Below, one piece after another: positions 1 through 7,955 of a DNA stretch of 64,000 bases; the first letter of the stretch is position 1, and each line of letters opens with the position of its first letter. The notes below the pieces were generated by a model. The model saw only the letters and a program-made list of their open reading frames with translations, searched no databases and had not been told where the DNA came from. The stretch spans positions 16,286-80,285 of the forward strand of contig JBBQZP010000019.1 of assembly GCA_038207585.1 (NCBI GenBank). The letters run 5' to 3'. A program made the position numbers and the translations under genes. This DNA comes from JBBQZP01 sp038207585 (GTDB taxonomy: Bacteria; Pseudomonadota; Alphaproteobacteria; Rhodobacterales; Rhodobacteraceae).

Positions 1-479
1 CGCCGTGACAGGATGGCGCCCAAAGCGCCTGCCACAACATTGGCGATCAACGGCCCGATCAGCGGCACAAACCGCGCCAGAAACGCCGTCAGCATCATGA
101 AAATCGCATTCTGCCCGGTGAAATCAATCATCCGCCGTTTGGTATGACCCAAGGCCACATGGCCCAGTTCGTGCGCGATGACCGACGCCATCTCATCCGC
201 CGTCACTTCGCCCGCGTCGTATTTCGCGAGGAAGCCTTGGGTCAGGAAAATCCGCCCGTCAGGGGCGGCCAGCCCGTTGACCTGCGGGATGTCAAAGACG
301 TTGACCTTTATGGTTGGCAGACCCAGCGCCTGCGCCATCCGCTGCGTGCGGTCATTCAGCCGACTGTCCGTCAGCGGACGCGACTTTGCGTCCAGCAGCG
401 CCTTCGTGCGCCAGACCGCAAAATGATAGCGCCCAAGGCCGTAGAGGAGGATCAGCAGAATGGGAAAAAACTTTATCAT
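1..479 (-). CDS. M48 family zinc metalloprotease (3' part beyond the window)
   Basis: Only the first 159 codons lie in the window. The protein starts MIKFFPILLILLYGLGRY, a hydrophobic N-terminal segment that would anchor it in the inner membrane. The zinc-protease signature HELGHVALGHTKRR is visible about 100 residues in; the two His are zinc ligands and the Glu is catalytic in the M48 (HtpX/Ste24-like) family. A second hydrophobic stretch follows directly after the motif. The start is the ATG on the minus strand at 479, 42 bp after the stop of the VWA gene, so it is probably the last gene of the run transcribed from moxR. Substrate unknown; likely membrane-protein or envelope quality control. 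Confidence 0.85.
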   Translation of the reverse strand, partial: MIKFFPILLILLYGLGRYHFAVWRTKALLDAKSRPLTDSRLNDRTQRMAQALGLPTIKVNVFDIPQVNGLAAPDGRIFLTQGFLAKYDAGEVTADEMASVIAHELGHVALGHTKRRMIDFTGQNAIFMMLTAFLARFVPLIGPLIANVVAGALGAILSR

Positions 480-521
480 TTAGCCAATATGGTGCGAGAA
501 GCGCACTTGGGGAAGGGGGCC

Positions 522-1703
522 TTAGCGCCCCAGCGTCTTGATGCCGCGCCCGATACCATCCAGCGTCATCGGCACCATGTTGCCCGCAAGCTCGCGGATC
601 AGGCGGATGGAATGGGTGTGCGCCCAATGCGTCTCGGGCACCGGGTTGATCCACAGATGTGCGGGCCAATGGGCAAAGGCGCGGTTCAGCCAGATCTGCC
701 CGCTTTCTGGGTTCCAGTGTTCATTCGCTCCGCCGGGGTGAAGAATTTCGTAAGGCGACATGCTGGCGTCACCCACGAAAATGCACTTGTAATCAGAGCC
801 ATATGTGCGGATCACCTCCCATGTCGGGGTCTGCGCATCCCAGCGGCGGCGGTTGTCGCGCCACACGCCCTCATACAGGCAGTTGTGGAAATAGAACGGC
901 ACCAGATGTTTGAATTCGGCGCGGGCGGCGCTGAACAACTCCTCCATCACCTTGATGAATGGGTCCATCGACCCACCGATATCCAGAAACAGCAGCACCT
1001 TCACTGCATTGCGCCGCTCGGGCCGTGTCTGCACATCCAGCCAGCCGTGTTCGGCGGTGGCGCGGATGGTGCCGTCCAGATCAAGCTCGTCGGCAGCCCC
1101 ATCGCGCGCCCATTTGCGCAGGCGGCGGAGTGCTACCTTGATGTTGCGGGTGCCAAGTTCAACGTCGCCGTCCAGATTGCGGAATTCGCGCTTGTCCCAG
1201 ACCTTGACGGCGCGCTGGTGGCGGCTTTCGGCCTGCCCGATGCGCACGCCTTCGGGGTTGTAGCCATAAGCGCCAAAGGGCGAGGTTCCGGCGGTGCCGA
1301 TCCATTTCGAGCCGCCCTGGTGGCGGCCCTGCTGTTCGGCAAGGCGTTTGCGCAGCGTGTCGATCAGCGCTTCAAACCCGCCCAACGCCTCAACCGCGGC
1401 GCGTTCTTCCGCCGTCAGGTGCTTTTCAGCCAGCTTTTCCAACCAGTCGCCAGGCAGATCCAACGCATCCAGCACCGCCTCGGGCGGGATCGCCTCCAGC
1501 CCCGCGAAACATTCGGAAAAGGCGCGGTCAAAGCGGTCCAGGTGGCGTTCGTCTTTCACCATCGTGGTGCGGGCCAGATGGTAGAATCCGGTCACGTCAT
1601 AGGTGACAAGGCCCGCTGTCATCCCTTCCAGAAACGCCAGATGTTCGCGCAAGGATACTGGCACGCCGGTCTTTCGCAACGCTTCGAAAAACCGCAGGAA
1701 CAT
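522..1703 (-). CDS. CoxE-like VWA domain protein
   Basis: 393 residues. The C-terminal half is a von Willebrand A fold of the CoxE type: LLFLDIGGSMDPF near residue 237 carries the metal-site Asp (D241) and Ser (S245), although the canonical DxSxS is only partly kept. The N-terminal half is helical and has the SLREHLAFLEGM pattern typical of CoxE-like proteins. Such proteins work with MoxR AAA+ ATPases as chaperones that mature enzymes or envelope complexes, and a moxR gene lies 2 kb upstream on the same strand. Starts 4 bp after the stop of a 55-residue membrane protein, so the two are co-translated. The client is unknown. Confidence 0.85.
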   Translation of the reverse strand: MFLRFFEALRKTGVPVSLREHLAFLEGMTAGLVTYDVTGFYHLARTTMVKDERHLDRFDRAFSECFAGLEAIPPEAVLDALDLPGDWLEKLAEKHLTAEERAAVEALGGFEALIDTLRKRLAEQQGRHQGGSKWIGTAGTSPFGAYGYNPEGVRIGQAESRHQRAVKVWDKREFRNLDGDVELGTRNIKVALRRLRKWARDGAADELDLDGTIRATAEHGWLDVQTRPERRNAVKVLLFLDIGGSMDPFIKVMEELFSAARAEFKHLVPFYFHNCLYEGVWRDNRRRWDAQTPTWEVIRTYGSDYKCIFVGDASMSPYEILHPGGANEHWNPESGQIWLNRAFAHWPAHLWINPVPETHWAHTHSIRLIRELAGNMVPMTLDGIGRGIKTLGR

Positions 1704-1707
1704 GCGC

Positions 1708-1875
1708 CTAGCTGGCCATGCGTTCGATGAAGATCGTCAGGTAAACGCCCACCAGCGTGAAGGCAATGCCGAAGCCTGCTGCGTATAGCAACTGATCCGG
1801 CCCTTTGCCGCCCCGCTTGCGCGCCAGATAAGTGCCCCAGCCCGCGCCAAGAATGGCCCCTGCAATCACGATCAT
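1708..1875 (-). CDS. 55-residue membrane protein, function unknown
   Basis: Small frame starting MIVIAGAILGAGWGTYLARK and ending IERMAS. It has two hydrophobic stretches (about residues 1-17 and 30-50) split by a basic, glycine-rich loop (RKRGGKGPDQ), so it looks like a two-helix inner-membrane hairpin. It sits between the DUF2927 lipoprotein gene (stop 33 bp upstream) and the CoxE-like gene (start 4 bp downstream). GC-rich third positions fit a real gene. I do not recognise a named family; its place inside the MoxR/VWA run suggests it serves the same process. Confidence 0.65.
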   Translation of the reverse strand: MIVIAGAILGAGWGTYLARKRGGKGPDQLLYAAGFGIAFTLVGVYLTIFIERMAS

Positions 1876-1908
1876 TCTGAAGTTCCCCGTGACGGGGAAC
1901 CCCCGCCG

Positions 1909-3273
1909 TTACCGAAATGCTGCCGGAACCAGCGCGCGGATGCCACGTTCGCGGCTGCGCACTTCGCTGTCGGCGCCGAAGCCATAGCGCGCCCAAGGCG
2001 TGCTGTCGAGGCGCAGCGCCGCCGCTGCGTCAGCTTGCCCCGCCACGCGCATCGCTTCGGATTTCATCATCAGAAGCATCGCCGTCATCGCGGCATTCTC
2101 GCCCGATTTGACCACCGGCAAGGCACGGTCGACCAGTTGCACGGTCTGATCGGCGCGCCCCTGCGACAGGGCATAAGCCGCCATCTGCATATCAACATGG
2201 GCGGCATGCAACTCGCCACCCGGCAGGCTGCGATAGATGTTGGCGGCGGCGGAGAATGCGGCCAATGCCTGATCGGGACGGCTGGCAATGTTGGTGCGGC
2301 CGATGGCGAAATAGCTGAACGCAAGGCGGCTGTCTTTCCAGCCCTGCGCGCGCGCTGTGGCTAGGGCCTGATCCGCGCCGGCCATGCGGGCAGTGTTGCT
2401 GCCGCGTGCGCCAAGCGCGCCCTCAATCGCGCTGATCCACTGGCGCGGCGTGGCGCTGCGCACGGCATGTCCGCCTTGCGTGCCGCCGGGGTTCAGCCGC
2501 GAAAGGATACCTGGCAGACGTGCCGTAACCTCGCCCTGGGTCATGCCGCTGTGCAGTTCCGGTGCGTAATGAACGCGCAGCATCATCATGTCGAACCCGG
2601 TCAGCACCGAATGGATGTTGTCATCGTTGAACACCGAATCGTCCAACTGATACAGGTCGTTCAGCGGCCCCATGGCCTGCGCCAGTTCTTCGTGCAGGCA
2701 GTCGCGCACTTCTTGCGGGCTGGCATCGGCGGGCGCAAAGACGGAAAGGCGGCGGCGTTCGGTCACGCGGGTCCAGTCAAGTTGCCCGGTGCCGCGCGCG
2801 GCCTTGTATTCATCCCAGCTTGAGACGTTGGGAGCAACGAAACAAGCGACGTTCGAAAACGCCTCGCGGATCGTGCTGCGCGTGACGAAATTCACGGTGA
2901 TGCTGGCGGGGCCTGAGGTGCGGCTGACGCTAAGCCCCGCCTCGGTCCGGAAGCGCCCGATCAGGCGGTCAAGATCGGCAAGGGCACTGGGTGGAATGTC
3001 GCCCGCAACGCCAATGGTGATTGGCCCCTCGAAACGGGTGAACACCGGCAAGGGACGCCCGCTTTCCATGCGAAACTCAAGATCGACAAAGTTTTCTGCC
3101 AGTTCAGTGTTGCCCTTGCGCGTGACATTGGCGTGAACCGGGGCAAAGTTGAATGCAGGTGCGGCGCTGTATTCACCCAGCGACGCCGTTGTCTGGTTCA
3201 TCGAAACCGGATCAGGTGCAGTCGTGCAGGCAGAAAGCGCCAAAAGCGCTGCTAGTCCGAGTGTAAGACGCAT
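1909..3273 (-). CDS. DUF2927 family lipoprotein
   Basis: 454 residues. The N-terminus MRLTLGLAALLALSACTTAP is a lipoprotein signal with a lipobox-like LSAC (Cys16), so the mature protein should be lipid-anchored and face the periplasm. The central part (about 60-260) matches the DUF2927 type: a conserved HEELAQAMGPLNDLYQLDDS block followed by DDNIHSVLTGFDMMMLR. The last 150 residues are helical and repeat-like (tetratricopeptide-like spacing). No enzymatic residues are evident beyond the conserved HEEL block, which resembles a degenerate metalloprotease helix. Lies between moxR and the VWA gene on the same strand. Confidence 0.8.
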   Translation of the reverse strand: MRLTLGLAALLALSACTTAPDPVSMNQTTASLGEYSAAPAFNFAPVHANVTRKGNTELAENFVDLEFRMESGRPLPVFTRFEGPITIGVAGDIPPSALADLDRLIGRFRTEAGLSVSRTSGPASITVNFVTRSTIREAFSNVACFVAPNVSSWDEYKAARGTGQLDWTRVTERRRLSVFAPADASPQEVRDCLHEELAQAMGPLNDLYQLDDSVFNDDNIHSVLTGFDMMMLRVHYAPELHSGMTQGEVTARLPGILSRLNPGGTQGGHAVRSATPRQWISAIEGALGARGSNTARMAGADQALATARAQGWKDSRLAFSYFAIGRTNIASRPDQALAAFSAAANIYRSLPGGELHAAHVDMQMAAYALSQGRADQTVQLVDRALPVVKSGENAAMTAMLLMMKSEAMRVAGQADAAAALRLDSTPWARYGFGADSEVRSRERGIRALVPAAFR

Positions 3274-3694
3274 GTGGTGGCAGCCTTTGCATCAGTTATT
3301 GGGGAGTGACCCCCGTCAGGATTGAAGCCCGACATGCGACCGGCCGGGATTTCAGAGATCGGCACTGCCCCCGCAGCGCCGTGAAATCCTTAGCCAACCC
3401 GAATGCAGGTCAGAGGTTCAACCAACAAGCCACGAGTGTTCGTTTCGCGGCCCCTCTGTGTCAATCTTAGGGAATTCGGCGGATTGTCCTGAATCTAGCA
3501 CTGGGGCGTCACCCCGGCTTAAGCGCCAGATTTATCCAAATCTGATCACGCAATATTTCATTACAATTCAGAAAACGCCAACTCCGTGATGCCAATGTGG
3601 CATCATTGTGGCGAGGGTGCGGCCAAACAGAGGCAGCAACGCCCGAATCGCCCTGCCGATTATGCACAAGGCTTCAACGGTTTGGCCGGAGTTC
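3274..3694. other. 421-bp intergenic region between moxR and the DUF2927 gene
   Basis: No credible reading frame. It should hold the promoter of the DUF2927 gene if that gene is not read through from moxR. The one clear structure is a perfect 8-bp inverted repeat, TGATGCCA-ATG-TGGCATCA, at 3587-3605, without a following T-run. Confidence 0.6.
3587..3605. repeat. Perfect inverted repeat, possible operator
   Basis: Arms of 8 bp (TGATGCCA / TGGCATCA) flank a 3-base spacer. It lies 90 bp beyond the moxR stop and about 310 bp upstream of the DUF2927 start. The short spacer and lack of a T-tract fit a dimeric regulator site better than a terminator. Confidence 0.35.
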
Positions 3695-4534
3695 TTAACG
3701 TTGCCCCCTTGCCATGAATGCGAGCCGCTCGAACAAATGCACATCCTGTTCGTTTTTCAGCAGCGCGCCGTGCAGTCGCGGCAAAAGTTGCGACGGGTCG
3801 CGCCGCAATTCCGCCGGATCAAGGTCTTCGGCCAGCAACAGCTTCAGCCAGTCCAGCACTTCCGAGGTCGACGGCTTCTTGCGCAACCCCGGCGTCTCCC
3901 GCACCTCATAGAACTGCGTCAGAGCCGCCGTCAGAAGCGCGTCCTTGATGCCGGGATGATGCACGCCGACGATGGCGCGCATCGTGTCGATGTCGGGAAA
4001 CCGGATGTAATGGAAAAAACACCGCCGCAAAAACGCATCGGGCAGGTCTTTTTCGTTGTTCGAGGTGATGATGACAATGGGCCGCTGAACCGCCCGCACC
4101 GTCTGCCCGGTTTCATAGACGTGAAACTCCATCCGGTCGAGTTCCTGCAGAAGATCGTTGGGAAACTCGATATCGGCCTTGTCGATTTCATCAATCAGCA
4201 AGACCACGCGGCCGGGTGCTGTGAACGCCTGCCACAACTTCCCTTGCCGGATGTAATTGGCCACGTCATTCACCCGCGCATCGCCCAGCTGGCTGTCGCG
4301 CAACCGGCTGACAGCATCGTATTCGTAAAGCCCCTGCTGCGCCTTGGTTGTTGATTTCACATGCCATTCGATGATTGGTAGCCCCAATGCGCCCGCCACC
4401 TGCCGCGCGAGTTCGGTCTTGCCAGTGCCCGGTTCACCCTTCACCAACAAGGGCCGCTCCAGTGTGACGGCGGCATTCACCGCCACGGTCAGATCTTCGG
4501 TCGCGATATAAGCATCGGTCGAGGCAAAGCGCAT
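3695..4534 (-). CDS. MoxR family AAA+ ATPase
   Basis: 279 residues, the usual length for MoxR ATPases. Walker A is GEPGTGKTE (residues 33-41) and Walker B is VLLIDEIDKAD (111-121); the arginine finger region and sensor 1 (IITSNNEKDLPDAFLRRC) follow. MoxR proteins pair with VWA-domain partners to remodel or insert metal into client complexes; the CoxE-like partner here is separated only by the DUF2927 lipoprotein and a small membrane protein. Head of the minus-strand run, divergent from dksA with a 173-bp promoter region between them. Confidence 0.9.
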   Translation of the reverse strand: MRFASTDAYIATEDLTVAVNAAVTLERPLLVKGEPGTGKTELARQVAGALGLPIIEWHVKSTTKAQQGLYEYDAVSRLRDSQLGDARVNDVANYIRQGKLWQAFTAPGRVVLLIDEIDKADIEFPNDLLQELDRMEFHVYETGQTVRAVQRPIVIITSNNEKDLPDAFLRRCFFHYIRFPDIDTMRAIVGVHHPGIKDALLTAALTQFYEVRETPGLRKKPSTSEVLDWLKLLLAEDLDPAELRRDPSQLLPRLHGALLKNEQDVHLFERLAFMARGQR

Positions 4535-4707
4535 GGGGCAGGGCTTCCATGGAAAGGGGGGTGGGATGAGATGATCAAGGATTGTTTCGATGTTTGACGC
4601 ATTTAGCCTGCAAAAGCCAGCCGTCGATCAAATCCCGTGAACGGGTGCCAAGTGGTAGTGACAAGTGCGGGGCCTTGCGTTAATGCAGCGCCAACAAGGA
4701 GCGCGCG

Positions 4708-5181
4708 ATGACAGAAGCGACCCTGTCGGAGGCGTCCGGCGCAGTGGAGATGAAAGCGATGAAGGCAGAGGTCTTTCTTCCCGAAGATTACCGTCCCGCA
4801 GAAGACGAGCCGTTCATGAACGACCGTCAGCTTGAATACTTCCGCCGCAAGCTGATCGTGTGGAAGCATGAATTGATGGGGCAAAGTGCTGACACCATCG
4901 AAGGCTTGCAGGAATCAGGTCGGAGCGTACCCGACATCGCCGACCGCGCGTCCGAGGAAACCGACCGCGCGCTGGAACTGCGCACCCGTGATCGCCAGCG
5001 CAAGCTGGTCTCCAAGATAGACGCGGCCATTCGGCGGATCGAGAATGGCGAATACGGCTATTGCGAAGTGACCGGCGAGCCGATCAGCCTGAAGCGTCTG
5101 GATGCCCGTCCGATTGCAGTGATGACGCTGGAAGCGCAGGAAAAGCATGAACGCCGCGAAAAGGTTCACCGCGACGACTGA
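4708..5181 (+). CDS. dksA: RNA polymerase-binding transcription factor DksA
   Basis: 157 residues. The N-terminal two thirds form the long coiled coil that enters the RNA polymerase secondary channel; its tip carries the acidic DIADRASEE motif (D76, D79). The C-terminal globular part GEYGYCEVTGEP keeps only one zinc-finger cysteine (C119), unlike the four of enterobacterial DksA; cysteine-poor versions are common in alphaproteobacteria and at least one in Rhodobacter is known to act like DksA. Role: with ppGpp it lowers rRNA transcription and activates amino-acid genes under starvation. A clear AAGGAG ribosome site lies 8 bp upstream of the ATG. Confidence 0.93.
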   Translation: MTEATLSEASGAVEMKAMKAEVFLPEDYRPAEDEPFMNDRQLEYFRRKLIVWKHELMGQSADTIEGLQESGRSVPDIADRASEETDRALELRTRDRQRKLVSKIDAAIRRIENGEYGYCEVTGEPISLKRLDARPIAVMTLEAQEKHERREKVHRDD

Positions 5182-5259
5182 TCCTAACACGCGTCTGGCC
5201 TTTGCGGCCCCAAGTTGCGCCGGGCCGATGGTCCGGCGTTGTCATTTCCGGGAGAGGCG

Positions 5260-6444
5260 ATGAAACTCGACGGCACCCCGATCACGATCCTTGGCGCAGG
5301 CGTTGCGGGTCTGGCGCTGGCCCGTGCGCTGGCATTGCGCGGCGCTGCGGTGACGGTGCTGGAACAGGCCGACGCGATCCGCGAAGTGGGCGCGGGCCTG
5401 CAGGTGTCGCCCAATGGCGTGGCGGTCCTGCGCGGACTGGGGCTTTCGGACGGACTTGATCTGGCGTCGGTGCGGGCCGAAGCGGTGGAACTGCGCAACG
5501 GCGAGTCCGGTGACCCTGTGCTGCGGCTGGACCTTGCGCGCCTCGCGCCAGAGCAACGCTACGCTTTCGTGCACCGCGCCGATCTGATCGACCTGCTGGC
5601 AAAGGGCGCGCGCGCTGCGGGGGCAGAGATCCGGCTGATGCAAGAGGTGCGCGAGGTCGATCTCTCCGGCCCCCGCCCGCGCCTGATCATGGCCGAGGGT
5701 GCCGATTATGCCCCGGCCTTGCTTCTTGGCGCCGACGGCCTGCATTCCCGTCTGCATCACGCGCTCAACGGCAAGACCGCACCCTTCTTCACCCGACAGG
5801 TCGCGTGGCGCGCGACAATACCTGCTGAACCCGGTGCGCCTGCGGTGGCCGAGGTTCATATGGGTGTGGGCCGCCACCTTGTCAGCTATCCGATGCGCAG
5901 CGGCACCCTGCGCAACATTGTCGCGGTCGAGGAACGCAGCCGATGGACCGACGAAAGCTGGAGCCTGCGCGACGATCCCATCGCCCTGCAATTGGCGTTC
6001 GAAGGCTTCAACCCGCGTGTGCGCGGCTGGCTAGATACGGTGGATCAGGTCTGGCTCTGGGGCCTTTACCGCCACGATGTCGCGCGCAACTGGCACAAAA
6101 GCCTGCCCGAAGGTGGCGCGGCCATCCTTGGTGACGCGGTCCACCCGATGCTGCCGTTCCTTGCCCAGGGGGCTAACATGGCGCTCGAAGATGCCTGGGT
6201 TCTGGCCGGATGCCTGCAATCGGAAGCCTCGCCGGACGCGGCCTTCACGGCCTTTCAAACGGCCCGCGCGCCGCGCTGCAGCCGTGTCGTCGCCGCGGCA
6301 CAAGCCAACGCCCGCAATTACCATCTGGGCGGCTTCAAACGCGCCGTGGCACACACCGCGCTGCGCCTTGGCGGCTGGCTTGCCCCAAACCTTGCCCTGC
6401 GCCGGTTCGACTGGCTTTACGGGCATGACGTGACCCGGTCCTGA
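5260..6444 (+). CDS. FAD-dependent monooxygenase (salicylate hydroxylase type)
   Basis: 394 residues, class A flavoprotein hydroxylase fold. The Rossmann motif GAGVAG is at residues 12-17, followed by the ribose-binding acidic end of beta-2 (VLEQAD). The GADGLHSRL (DG) motif and the C-terminal GDAVHPMLPFLAQGANMALED, which contacts FAD pyrophosphate, are present. The start at 5260 is preferred over one 45 bp upstream because a GGGAGAGG ribosome site precedes it. These NAD(P)H-dependent enzymes hydroxylate aromatic acids or similar rings; no aromatic-degradation genes are adjacent, so the substrate cannot be named. Confidence 0.85.
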   Translation: MKLDGTPITILGAGVAGLALARALALRGAAVTVLEQADAIREVGAGLQVSPNGVAVLRGLGLSDGLDLASVRAEAVELRNGESGDPVLRLDLARLAPEQRYAFVHRADLIDLLAKGARAAGAEIRLMQEVREVDLSGPRPRLIMAEGADYAPALLLGADGLHSRLHHALNGKTAPFFTRQVAWRATIPAEPGAPAVAEVHMGVGRHLVSYPMRSGTLRNIVAVEERSRWTDESWSLRDDPIALQLAFEGFNPRVRGWLDTVDQVWLWGLYRHDVARNWHKSLPEGGAAILGDAVHPMLPFLAQGANMALEDAWVLAGCLQSEASPDAAFTAFQTARAPRCSRVVAAAQANARNYHLGGFKRAVAHTALRLGGWLAPNLALRRFDWLYGHDVTRS

Positions 6445-6465
6445 ACGCCACCTTCACATTTGCCC

Positions 6466-6518
6466 AAATACTCAAAACCAACCTCTCCTCCCGGTCGGTC
6501 CGCCGGATTTGAGTATTT
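6466..6518. terminator. Candidate bidirectional terminator between convergent genes
   Basis: An 11-bp inverted repeat, AAATACTCAAA (6466-6476) and TTTGAGTATTT (6508-6518), encloses a GC-rich loop. It lies between the stop of the monooxygenase (+) and the stop of xth (-). The right arm is the first half of the GAGTATTTTTGC dispersed repeat seen elsewhere in the window. The T-rich tail on both strands fits bidirectional termination. Confidence 0.5.
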
Positions 6519-6532
6519 TTGCAAAAATTAAG
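6508..6532 (+). repeat. Dispersed GAGTATTTTTGC repeat, copy 1
   Basis: Core GAGTATTTTTGCAAAAATTA then AG. It differs by one base from the reverse complement of the copy at 33619-33640. It is followed 40 bp later by a GC-rich hairpin that also recurs after uvrA. Confidence 0.65.
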
Positions 6533-6572
6533 TCCAAAGCAAGCGCTGTGGAGCGAGGGCGACGCCGGGTGA

Positions 6573-6589
6573 GGGGGCTCGATGCCCCC
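6573..6589. repeat. GC-rich hairpin with TCGAT loop
   Basis: Stem GGGGGC/GCCCCC with loop TCGAT, followed by GAGGCCGG. The same hairpin and flank occur in opposite orientation at 61603-61624 after uvrA, so this is a dispersed element rather than a one-off terminator. It lies 24 bp beyond the xth stop. Confidence 0.6.
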
Positions 6590-6612
6590 GAGGCCGGCTC
6601 CTTCCTGCCGCA

Positions 6613-7419
6613 TCAGGCGGCGAGGTCGATCCAGACCGGGACGTGATCCGACGGCTTCTCGCCCGCCCGCACGTCACGGTCGATTGCAGCAGAGCGCAGC
6701 AGGTCGGCGGCTTGCGGCGACAAAAGCAGGTGGTCGATGCGGATGCCGTTGTTACGCTCCCATGCGTTCGCCTGATAATCCCAGAACGAATAGTGGCCGG
6801 GTGCGGGTTCCAGCGTGCGGAACGCCTCGGTGAAACCCAGGTTCAGGACGCGGCGATACGCGGCGCGGCTGGTTTGCAGGAACAGCGCGTCTTGCCGCCA
6901 CGCGTCGGGCTTTGCTGCGTCCATCGCTTGCGGGATGATGTTGTAGTCGCCCGCCAGGACCACAGGCTCTTCGGTTGCAAGCAACTCGGCAGCACGGGTC
7001 TTCATGCGGGCCATCCAGTCCAGTTTGTAGCCGTACTTGCCGTCGTACACGGGTGCGCCGGACGCATCGAAATCCACCGGATTGCCGTTGGGCAGATAAA
7101 GCCCGCACACCCGAACCGGAACCTCGCCCATCACCGTCGCCTCGATCCAGCGGGCTTGTTCGTCCGCATCATCGCCGGGCAGGCCGCGCGTCACATCTTC
7201 CAGCGGCAGTTTCGACAGGATCGCCACGCCGTTGAAGCTTTTCTGTCCGTGGGTTTCGACCCGGTAGCCCATGTCTTCGAAGACCGCGCGCGGAAAGGCC
7301 TCATCCACGGACTTAATCTCTTGCAACACCACGACATCGGCGGCGGCAGTGGTCAGCCACGCGGGCAGTGCTTCGATCCGGGCCTTGATCCCGTTGATGT
7401 TAAAGGTGGCAAGCTTCAC
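6613..7419 (-). CDS. xth: Exodeoxyribonuclease III
   Basis: 268 residues, the same length as E. coli Xth. The protein begins (GTG)KLATFNINGIKARI, the strand carrying the metal-binding Asn of the exonuclease-endonuclease-phosphatase fold; VLQEIK supplies the catalytic metal-binding Glu, AGDYNI the Asp/Asn pair, and SDHVPV the C-terminal Asp-His. The enzyme cuts at abasic sites and removes 3' nucleotides or blocks during base-excision repair. I chose the GTG at 7419 over upstream in-frame starts because the family begins here and because the start then lies 7 bp after the erpA stop, giving an erpA-xth operon. Confidence 0.92.
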   Translation of the reverse strand: MKLATFNINGIKARIEALPAWLTTAAADVVVLQEIKSVDEAFPRAVFEDMGYRVETHGQKSFNGVAILSKLPLEDVTRGLPGDDADEQARWIEATVMGEVPVRVCGLYLPNGNPVDFDASGAPVYDGKYGYKLDWMARMKTRAAELLATEEPVVLAGDYNIIPQAMDAAKPDAWRQDALFLQTSRAAYRRVLNLGFTEAFRTLEPAPGHYSFWDYQANAWERNNGIRIDHLLLSPQAADLLRSAAIDRDVRAGEKPSDHVPVWIDLAA

Positions 7420-7426
7420 AGACGGC

Positions 7427-7759
7427 TCAGATCGAAAATGACGTGCCGCAGCCGCACGAGCTTGAGGCATTGGGATTTTCGATCACAAAGCGCGCGCCGA
7501 TCAGTTCTTCGGTAAAATCAATCACCGCGTTTGAAAGGAACGGAAGCGACACGGCGTCGACCAGCACTTTGTGCCCGTTCTTTTCCAGCACCAGATCATC
7601 GCCCGCCGGATCATCCAGCCGGATATCGTACTGAAACCCCGAACAGCCGCCGCCTTCAACCGCGACGCGCAGCGCCTTCGCCTCGCCGGTCATGGCGGCA
7701 ATCTCGGCCAGCCGCGCATAGGCGCGGTCGGTCACGCGGGGGGGCAGGGTCAGGGTCAT
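7427..7759 (-). CDS. erpA: A-type iron-sulfur carrier (ErpA/IscA family)
   Basis: 110 residues. It has the three cysteines of A-type Fe-S carriers, C39 (GGGCSGF) and C102/C104 in the tail SCGCGTSFSI. Such proteins accept clusters from the ISC/SUF scaffold and deliver them to apo-enzymes. The start at 7759 begins MTLTLPPRVT; a longer in-frame extension to 7873 overlaps the divergent dgt upstream region and lacks family similarity. Co-transcribed with xth (7-bp gap) and divergent from dgt, an arrangement seen often in Rhodobacterales. ErpA rather than IscA is an inference from this neighbourhood. Confidence 0.85.
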   Translation of the reverse strand: MTLTLPPRVTDRAYARLAEIAAMTGEAKALRVAVEGGGCSGFQYDIRLDDPAGDDLVLEKNGHKVLVDAVSLPFLSNAVIDFTEELIGARFVIENPNASSSCGCGTSFSI

Positions 7760-7955
7760 GGCGGCACCTTTCGGGAATGGCCTGTGGTCAAGATAGGCGC
7801 GGGCACCCGACAGTGCAATGACTTCACACGCGGAACCGTCAGCGCCTGAATGGATGATCCCGACCGCGCTCATCTGGACCGCGGGCGGGGAATCGGTGGG
7901 CAGGGTAAGGGTTTTGGTCTATCTCACGGGCATTGACTCAAGCAAAGGCCAACCG

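Noticed and set aside
144..1730. 528-codon plus-strand frame
   Set aside because: Covers the M48 and CoxE-like genes on the opposite strand; composition is that of a GC-rich shadow frame.
6508..6589. GAGTATTTTTGC repeats and GC hairpins as a CRISPR array
   Set aside because: Copies are single, far apart and at gene ends; there are no regularly spaced spacers or cas genes.
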